64,000 bases of DNA from Endocalyx cinctus. Taxonomy: Eukaryota > Ascomycota > Sordariomycetes > Amphisphaeriales > Apiosporaceae. Below, piece by piece: positions 57,914-64,000 of the stretch. The notes beneath the pieces were generated by a model. It ran no database searches. It saw only the letters and a list, made by a program, of their open reading frames with translations, and was not told where the DNA came from. Each line of letters opens with the position of its first letter. The stretch's first letter is position 1. Made by a program: the position numbers and the translations under genes. The stretch is from assembly GCA_001600455.1 (NCBI GenBank), contig BCKC01000006.1, positions 1,488,001 to 1,552,000 on the forward strand, given 5' to 3'.

Positions 57914-59704
57914 TCATTGTTCTTTAAGATCTAGCTGTAACTTGCCTTGACAGCTGAACCTGTCACTGGAAATTTCCTCGTCTTCAAATCCAACACATTT
58001 CCAACAATTCAGCAGCCTCTCTGGATCGTACTGATTCTTGATTTCGAGCAGCCTCTGATAGTTTATACCCCACCACGATTCACGCCAGTCTTTGGTGAAG
58101 GGATTAGCTTCGTTAAGATAAGAACCGCCTCCCATGCCCGTTAGCTCCTCGGCCAGTAGTGTTACCTTGGTAGAGTTCGTCAGGACTTGTAGACGCTCCG
58201 CATAAGAAGCATTCCAAGGAACGCCAAAACCAAACCCGGGCGCCCAAAGAGCGTCATACCACGCCGGGGTCACCGACGTCTGCGATGCATCAATCTCCGT
58301 GCCCTCCATAACAAATGGGGTATCTACCGGGCAATAGAAACTGCGTGGATCCATGCCTAGGCCCTGGAAGGCGGATATCAGCCCCATTATCTTGCCGATT
58401 CCTTCTTCGTCTTCGAATAATTTCCGCGGGAGTAGTCGGCTTGACAGGATACGAGCCGTTCCTGTCGCTGCAGAACCCCCTTCCACATATTTGTCCCATA
58501 CGTCAATCCAACGCGGAAGTACTTCGACTACAGCGGTGCCTCCAATCGACAAGGTAAATTCTACCGCGTTATTCATAGACTCCTGGGCTGCGGCAGGGCT
58601 TCCGTCCGTCAAATTCGCAATGGCGGGGTTCGGGTTCATATAGGTTAAGTACAGCCCACCCGCATGTCCGCCCCAACCCTCTTTACCCCAACGGAGAGAA
58701 TCTCGGGCCATTAATTCGATCCACTTCATTGCCGTCTCCGAAGTCGAATTGGAAGGTAGCCTTAAATTGGCCACGGCGATAGGCGCATCTGTTTCTACCC
58801 TGTGAGTCGCCTCCAAGACGACCCCAAACGTACCGCCGCCCCCTCCGCGCAGAGCCCAGAATAGGTCCTTATGCTGGCACTTATTAGCAACCCGTAAGAT
58901 ACCATCGGGTGTGATGATCTTGAATTGCGCCACACGATCAACGGCGAGACCGTAGGCCGGTGATAGTACGCTATGTCCGCCGCCTAGGACGAAACCTCCG
59001 GAAGCGGCAATGGTGGGCGAGTATCCTCCGACGAAAATGGCCCCATTTTCCGAGGCAAATCTCATTATGTCTCTCGTTGGCGCGCCAGTCTCGGCGGTGA
59101 CGGCATGTCCAATACTATCCTCCGCTGAACACCCTTCCGGTATGAAGTCATCGTGGTAGGTGAGGTCCTGCAAATCATGAACCCAGAGAGCAAGTGACCC
59201 CTTTTGGCTATTCTTAGTCATATAATCATGTCCACTGTTCTTGATCACTAACGGAATACCACTCTGTCGGGAGAAGTTGAAAGCCGCTTGGATATCCGAG
59301 AGCTCCTGAACTTGAATATAGTACGTCGGCACACTGCCCTGGTTGCACGAAGCTCCTGGCGCGGGCAGTGGCGCCGGAAGAACTGTGTTATCGAGAACAC
59401 ACTGGTTTGTGGTTTCACTAAGACACATTTCGCTTTGCAGATTCATATATCCCCCAGGATTAGCGGCGCGAAGTGGGCTGGCGGTATAATTCTCCCGTAT
59501 CAACAAACATGCCTCATCGTCCGGCGTAACTGGTGCGCCATTATACAGCGAATAACACGGAAGAGCCAAAGGCCGATCGTAATCTAACCGGCCATTCACT
59601 GACGCATTTAGTGCGGTCCAATCGTCTTCGCTATGGGCTCGAACTGGTAAGCATAGATACTCGAATAGCCCTAACCAAAACCAAGACAGTAGCTGAAGCC
59701 TCAT
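57914..59704 (-). CDS. Secreted FAD-linked oxidase (VAO/BBE-like)
   Basis: A secreted flavoenzyme of the VAO/PCMH-type FAD-binding family with a berberine-bridge C-terminus; such fungal enzymes oxidise sugars or secondary metabolites. The single exon encodes 596 residues. A signal peptide covers about 1-23 (MRLQLLSWFWLGLFEYLCLP), and several NxS/T sites are present. The FAD domain includes PLVIKNSGHDYMTKN, whose His (about 160) is the usual 8-alpha-N1-histidyl FAD attachment site; then GGYSPTIAASGGFVLGGGHS and FWALRGGGGGTFGVVLEATH. The BBE motif near the end reads WWGINYQRLLEIKNQYDPER with LLNCWKC. The second covalent site, a Cys before PT in bicovalent BBE enzymes, is Ser here, so only single covalent linkage is expected. 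Intron-free. Substrate unknown. Confidence 0.94.
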   Translation of the reverse strand: MRLQLLSWFWLGLFEYLCLPVRAHSEDDWTALNASVNGRLDYDRPLALPCYSLYNGAPVTPDDEACLLIRENYTASPLRAANPGGYMNLQSEMCLSETTNQCVLDNTVLPAPLPAPGASCNQGSVPTYYIQVQELSDIQAAFNFSRQSGIPLVIKNSGHDYMTKNSQKGSLALWVHDLQDLTYHDDFIPEGCSAEDSIGHAVTAETGAPTRDIMRFASENGAIFVGGYSPTIAASGGFVLGGGHSVLSPAYGLAVDRVAQFKIITPDGILRVANKCQHKDLFWALRGGGGGTFGVVLEATHRVETDAPIAVANLRLPSNSTSETAMKWIELMARDSLRWGKEGWGGHAGGLYLTYMNPNPAIANLTDGSPAAAQESMNNAVEFTLSIGGTAVVEVLPRWIDVWDKYVEGGSAATGTARILSSRLLPRKLFEDEEGIGKIMGLISAFQGLGMDPRSFYCPVDTPFVMEGTEIDASQTSVTPAWYDALWAPGFGFGVPWNASYAERLQVLTNSTKVTLLAEELTGMGGGSYLNEANPFTKDWRESWWGINYQRLLEIKNQYDPERLLNCWKCVGFEDEEISSDRFSCQGKLQLDLKEQ

Positions 59705-62045
59705 TGTGAAGCTAACTAAGACTCACTACACACCGTATAGTGAAGGTTATCGTGAACTGACTGGACTAAATAAGTTTGGTTTACGAGGAGATATGATTCA
59801 ACCGGGCCTATGATTTAGACACGAAATCTTATACTTTTCCTGACTCATCTCCACAAAGATCACTGGAGGATGTCATTGGAGGGTTTATAAAAGAGGCGGG
59901 GTTTATTGATGATGGCGCCAGCATTTTATCTAGACTCACATGCAACCGATTCGTGCTCCAGGCTGACTATAGGATCGGTAAGAAAGGTTTTACTGCTAAA
60001 AAGTGATAGTCTATCTCCGATTCAAGAATTTATTAAAAAGCAATGAAACTGCAGGTACAAGGATGCCGTATTATATATACTAGTCGATGAAACAGGGTTA
60101 TATTTTGCGTATGCTACTTTGCTGATGTAGCAGGGCATCAGTGCATTGCATGACGGTCTTACCTACATCCTACATATATCTACCAGTATGAGTATACGTT
60201 CATAGGAATTCGTTTTGATATTATGTATGAAAAAAAAAATTAAGCTTCGTAATTTGCTTCAAACTGGATTATACTAAACATGGGATTCTCGGAACAGGTC
60301 AAAGTTCACTCAAACGGAATTGATTATAATATAACCCTTTTAAACCAATCATCTAAAGTATATCCAGCTTCATTCGGTAATCATACATACCATATACAGA
60401 TACGATATCATGGCTAATGCAAAGAATGTACCCGACCTACATAGTATACTACAAACCTTGGAAGATGGACCCTGAACATTTTTGGGCGTCGACACTTAGT
60501 CTCAAATGGGTATGACATAGCGGACGTTATCCGGGATTAAACCGTTAAAGTTGTCTGCTTTATTGCCGTTATTCGCTTATTTCTACGGCATGATTTTCAT
60601 TCACTTTGTCGTTGACGACAATGACACTAGTTGACCTACCACCTTCGAGTAAGATGAAGTAATAGGTGACCGTATGGCTAGCTGGAGGTCGCACAATTAC
60701 TGATATCATGTGATCTAGACGTGATTATGAACACTAGGTACGAATAGTAGGATGTCAATCAGGCATTTGTCGTAGCTCTGGGTTCAATATCTCCTACCGT
60801 GAGTAACTCGTCTAACCATCCAGGGCTGACAACGCGGCGTATCCTCGGCGTTCTTGTACCACCTTCTCCGAAACATGGGTGACTCGTGAGGGGTCAAAAT
60901 GACGTATACCAACATGGTGTTTGTGCTGTAGAACAGCCTCGACGACGACATCGCTAGAAATCTGAAGTATTTTCTTATCTCCGTACTTGTGATTTATCAA
61001 CTTGTGATTAGGGTTATATCACGCTGCTATAATTCATCTTCACGTGGGCCTAATGATAGACATGGACAAGGCCCCCTGGCCCCTGGCATATGAAAAGGGA
61101 GGGTTACATTTTCTTGGAGTTATGGAGGGCTCCGCTCTAGCAGCCTTTTCGAGTGGGATCAACAGTATATCAAGTGTGAATACCATCCACTTTCTAAGGA
61201 GTATGGATATTCCCCCTCCCGAACTTATTTTGTTTTACGTCAATAAATGAACACTTTCAAGTTAACTTAAACGTGTATTCCAGTAATTAAAAAGTCTAGC
61301 TCCGTCTATCTATGTTAAAGAAAAAGCCCTTTTTTGTTTTATCCCAGATCCCCCCATTTTTATCCTTCCTTCGAGCTCGAGCTCGTGCTGGTCGTTTATC
61401 TATCCTTCCATTTTCCCAATACAAGATTCAATTTCCCGAAAATACATGATTAAGATAGACAAGATGCCAGCAGAAAATTCCAGAAAAATAAAAAACTTCC
61501 TTTTACAGTGAAATGCATTACCCCACACTTATCTTGAAATTCCCCTTTGTCTACAAGATTTGATACGGCCAAGGAACAACACATAGATAGGTATCCTAAG
61601 CGTAACAAGAATTAAAACAACTCTTTTTCTTTTCTCATCACCATAACTGTTTCCCGATAGAAGTGAAAAAAAGTACATTGATTAAAAAAGATGAAGAGAG
61701 AATACATATGGTGGTGAACAAGAGGGTATGAATGTAGTATGCCTATGCCATGTGTAAAAAAAAGGGGGGGTTGCCCAAACAGATCCATCTATCAAGAACG
61801 AAAAAAAGCAAATGACAAAAGAAAATAATTAAACGAATGAACAAAAGAAAATAGTAAAATAAGTCTCGTAATCTTCTTCATCGACACACTGTTCTTGACA
61901 ATCTTCCTCCGCCTACATTATGTTTTCATCCTCATCAACTCATAATATCGTAATCGTGAAAATAAAAAACATCTTACAACACATTATCAGAACAGTTTCC
62001 AGTCGCCTAGAAGAACTTTAAAAATTGGATTCATCGAATCCGCCT
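59705..62045. other. Intergenic region, no gene seen
   Basis: 2.3 kb between the BBE-like oxidase start and the 3' end of the coiled-coil gene. A TATA-like TTTTATAAA element (minus strand, about 59885-59893) lies about 180 bp upstream of the oxidase start. The minus-strand frame 60812-61000 has a plausible-looking composition and continues after a frame change, but I cannot identify it. From 61300 on, A-rich and pyrimidine-rich tracts probably belong to the 3' UTR of the coiled-coil gene. Confidence 0.5.
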
Positions 62046-64000
62046 TCACTCCCCTTCGCTCTTACTTCCGCTCCCCGCTTTCGAGGCGAGCGCATCCCTC
62101 GTCGTGATGAATATGCCCCCGCCCTTGTCGGATGGGTTCCGGACAAACACCAGCCCGGAAGAAGGCGAGCGGCCGTGTCTCTTATTACCGCTCTTATCGC
62201 CCGGAGGCCTCGAAGGCGACCTCCGGCTCGAGCTCTGCCTCCTGTTGATGATGGCCTGCAGCTCGCGAATCTGCGTCGTGGCGGCCAGATGCGCCGCGTT
62301 CGCCGTCTCGGCCGCGCTTCTCGCCTCCTCCAGCTGCGCCGTCAGCGCCGTGCTTCGCTCCGCCAACAACCCGCCGGCCTTATCGGCCTCGGACTGGAGT
62401 TCTTTGTTCTTGGTCTCGAGGGCGGCGAGGGAGGCGACCGCGGCGTCGGCTCCGGCCTGCGAAGTGGCTAGTCGGGTCTCGAGATCGGCCTTCTCCGCCG
62501 CGAGCGACGACGTCTTGGCCTCCGTCTCGGATTGGAGCTCGGCGATGCGGGACTCTAGGGTTTGTTTCTCGGTTTCTAACGCCTGCTTCTCCCCCTCGAG
62601 CGTCTTGTTCGCGGCCTCGAGCTCGCCGTACGCGGTCCCGGCTTCGAGGGTCTGGGCGAGCTCCGCGAGCTTGGTCTTCTCCTCGGTGAGCGCGTCGATG
62701 CTAGCTTGCAGCGACTTCGTCTTCTCCTCGAGGGCGTCCCGCTCTTCTTTCAGGGCGGTCATGGCCTCGGTCTGAACGGTCAGGTCGGCCGCCTTCGTCT
62801 TGAGCGTCTCGTTCTCGGCCTCGAGGGTCTTGCTGTGGTCTTTCAATTGGCTTAGCTCCGTCTCGACCTCGATCAGGTTCGCGCGCACGGTCGTCAGCGT
62901 CGTGTCGAGCTCGAGCCTCTCGCCCGCGAGCGCGATGTTGGCGTCCTTGGCGCCGATGACTTCCATCGAGAGCTTGTCGATCTGCGCTTGCTTCTGGTCT
63001 CGCTCGGTTTTGAACTCGTCGATTTGCTTCTCGGCCTCTGCTTTGATGGCCGACAACTCCTTTTCGTGCTCTTCCTTGGTACTGGTGAGCTGATTCTCCA
63101 GGTTTTCTTTAGTTGATATGAAGACTTTCTCGTGGTCCTCTTTAGTAGCGGCGAGCTGTTTCTCGTGGTCTTCGTTGGCGATTGCTAGTTGTTTCTCCAG
63201 TGCATCCTTGGTAGAGGCAAGCTGCTTCTCCAGCTTACTTTTGCTGGTGATAAGCTGCTTCTCCAGCTCATCTTTGGTCGTGGTGAGCTGTTTCTCGAAA
63301 CCTTCTTTAGTAGTGATGAGCTGCTTCTCCAACTCGTCCTTCTCTTCCTTGGTAGAGGCGAGCTCTTTCTCGAGACTTTCCTTGATAGCCTTCTCGAGAC
63401 CGACCTGAGTCTGGAGACTTTCTTTCTCCGATAGCGCGATTTCGAGCCTGTTCTCGAGGTCTGCACGAGCGGACTTGACGGCTTTGAGCTCCTTTTCAAG
63501 CCCCTCTGCGCGGGGTCCCGAGTTGGCGATCTGAGCCTTGAGAATACCGACCTCCTTCTCGAGCCCGCTTATTTTGGTCTTCAGTGTCTCCCTTTGTCCC
63601 ACCAACTCGGCGATACGAGAGTGGAGCTTGCCGGTCTTCTCCCCCAGCGACTTGTTCTCCTTGCGCAGGGGAAGTACATCGTGTACCTCGAGTGTGTGGA
63701 TTCTAGTGACGTGTTGGTCGACGGTCGTACGCAGAGAGTCCCTTTCGAACAGTAACTCGTTGACTTTCTCGTCCCGAGTTCCGATGCGCTTCTCGAGGTC
63801 GAATCTGGTGTTTTCCAAGGTCGAGATATCACGTCGAAGAAGATCCTCCTGAGCCTTCTGTTCCTTCTCGCGTTGCGCGACATCCTTCTCTAGCTGCAGG
63901 TACTTTTTCTTAAGATCTCGGAGGTTATCTCTCTCGATTTCCGCTTCCTCCAGGAGCGCCCTCTGCAGTTGAAAGTTGCTTTGGAGTTCGTCGAAGATCC
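62046..64000 (-). CDS. Long coiled-coil protein, C-terminal part (N-terminus beyond window)
   Basis: The frame is open to the right edge, so the gene starts outside the window. At least 650 residues are visible, almost wholly predicted coiled coil rich in Glu, Lys, Leu and Ala, as in myosin-tail, SMC-like or cell-polarity scaffold proteins. A block of ten exact 11-residue units of the form xxLEKQLxxTK lies at 63009-63338. Ala-rich heptads follow (ETEAKTSSLAAEKADLETRL). The C-terminus is basic and Ser/Arg-rich (SSSRRSPSRPPGDKSG), then GLVFVRNPSDKGGGIFITTR, an isolated globular-looking motif, before the acidic stop-proximal end. Third positions are strongly GC-rich. I cannot name the family; similarity to any SMC ATPase cannot be tested without the N-terminus. 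Confidence 0.8.
   Translation of the reverse strand, partial: IFDELQSNFQLQRALLEEAEIERDNLRDLKKKYLQLEKDVAQREKEQKAQEDLLRRDISTLENTRFDLEKRIGTRDEKVNELLFERDSLRTTVDQHVTRIHTLEVHDVLPLRKENKSLGEKTGKLHSRIAELVGQRETLKTKISGLEKEVGILKAQIANSGPRAEGLEKELKAVKSARADLENRLEIALSEKESLQTQVGLEKAIKESLEKELASTKEEKDELEKQLITTKEGFEKQLTTTKDELEKQLITSKSKLEKQLASTKDALEKQLAIANEDHEKQLAATKEDHEKVFISTKENLENQLTSTKEEHEKELSAIKAEAEKQIDEFKTERDQKQAQIDKLSMEVIGAKDANIALAGERLELDTTLTTVRANLIEVETELSQLKDHSKTLEAENETLKTKAADLTVQTEAMTALKEERDALEEKTKSLQASIDALTEEKTKLAELAQTLEAGTAYGELEAANKTLEGEKQALETEKQTLESRIAELQSETEAKTSSLAAEKADLETRLATSQAGADAAVASLAALETKNKELQSEADKAGGLLAERSTALTAQLEEARSAAETANAAHLAATTQIRELQAIINRRQSSSRRSPSRPPGDKSGNKRHGRSPSSGLVFVRNPSDKGGGIFITTRDALASKAGSGSKSEGE
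63009..63338 (-). repeat. Ten tandem 33-bp coding repeats (11-residue hendecads)
   Basis: The units read DELEKQLITTK, EGFEKQLTTTK, DELEKQLITSK and so on to AEAEKQIDEFK, each exactly 33 bp. Positions 4-7 (EKQL-like) and 11 (K) are nearly invariant. The strict 11-residue period marks a hendecad coiled coil. Confidence 0.9.

Noticed and set aside
60740..61000. Minus-strand frame ending AALSALDG with an open continuation in another frame (WLDELLTVGDIEPR)
   Set aside because: Possible frameshifted relic, but no family match and no flanking exons; evidence too weak to call a pseudogene.
62104..63434. Plus-strand Ser/Phe/Cys-rich frames up to 223 codons
   Set aside because: Antisense of the coiled-coil gene; Ser/Phe richness mirrors Glu/Lys/Leu codons.
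1..64000. CRISPR arrays, rRNA genes, telomere repeats and full-length transposons
   Set aside because: None seen: no spaced direct repeats of CRISPR type, no TTAGGG arrays, and no reverse-transcriptase, integrase or transposase motifs in the open frames.

Overview
The window is nuclear DNA of a filamentous ascomycete. The genes carry short introns (about 50-160 nt) with GTRNGT-type donors and CTAAC/TACTAAC branch sites, and the protein set is typically fungal (Bye1-like PHD/TFIIS/SPOC factor, Pho85-type cyclin, GPI-type Ser/Thr-rich wall proteins, an allantoate-permease-like MFS carrier, secreted BBE-like flavoenzymes). A Sordariomycete is my best guess; the order cannot be fixed from sequence alone.

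Layout. 1-7.3 kb is a conserved housekeeping block: the 5' part of a GDP-mannose pyrophosphorylase alpha-type gene, the 20S proteasome alpha-3 subunit (both minus), and divergently a BYE1-like transcription factor. 7.9-16.6 kb is a cell-surface island: a Gly/Asn/Ser-rich secreted protein, and divergently a very large adhesin-like protein with about 20 Thr-rich repeats and a C-terminal propeller-like domain. Its exon 2/exon 3 junction is one base out of phase. 17.6-21.9 kb holds a divergent pair: a fungal coiled-coil protein of unknown function and an Hsp70-like ATPase with eight exons. 23.5-25.1 kb is a conserved Arg-rich fungal protein (DUF8035-like). 25.1-29.7 kb is gene-free but contains a clean 121-bp solo LTR with a 5-bp target-site duplication.

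29.7-34.0 kb looks like a small metabolic cluster: an MFS symporter and a Cys-type sulfatase transcribed divergently, followed by the C-terminal remnant of a fungal transcription factor. 34-46 kb is a gene desert broken only by a Pol III-type tRNA gene at 35.64 kb with a 77-nt intron and an anticodon that reads UCA by standard spacing. 46.1-47.3 kb is a Pcl1/PclA-type cyclin. 47.3-55.3 kb is a second desert rich in microsatellites. 55.3-59.7 kb carries two flavoproteins in tandem (a Rossmann FAD oxidoreductase and a secreted VAO/BBE-type oxidase). 62.0 kb to the right edge is the C-terminal part of a long coiled-coil protein with ten exact-length 11-residue repeats.

Exon boundaries were derived by hand from splice signals and reading phase. 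No database search or expression data were available. The most notable items are the UCA tRNA, the one-base phase conflict in the adhesin gene, the solo LTR, the sulfatase/transporter/regulator-remnant cluster, and the hendecad coiled coil.
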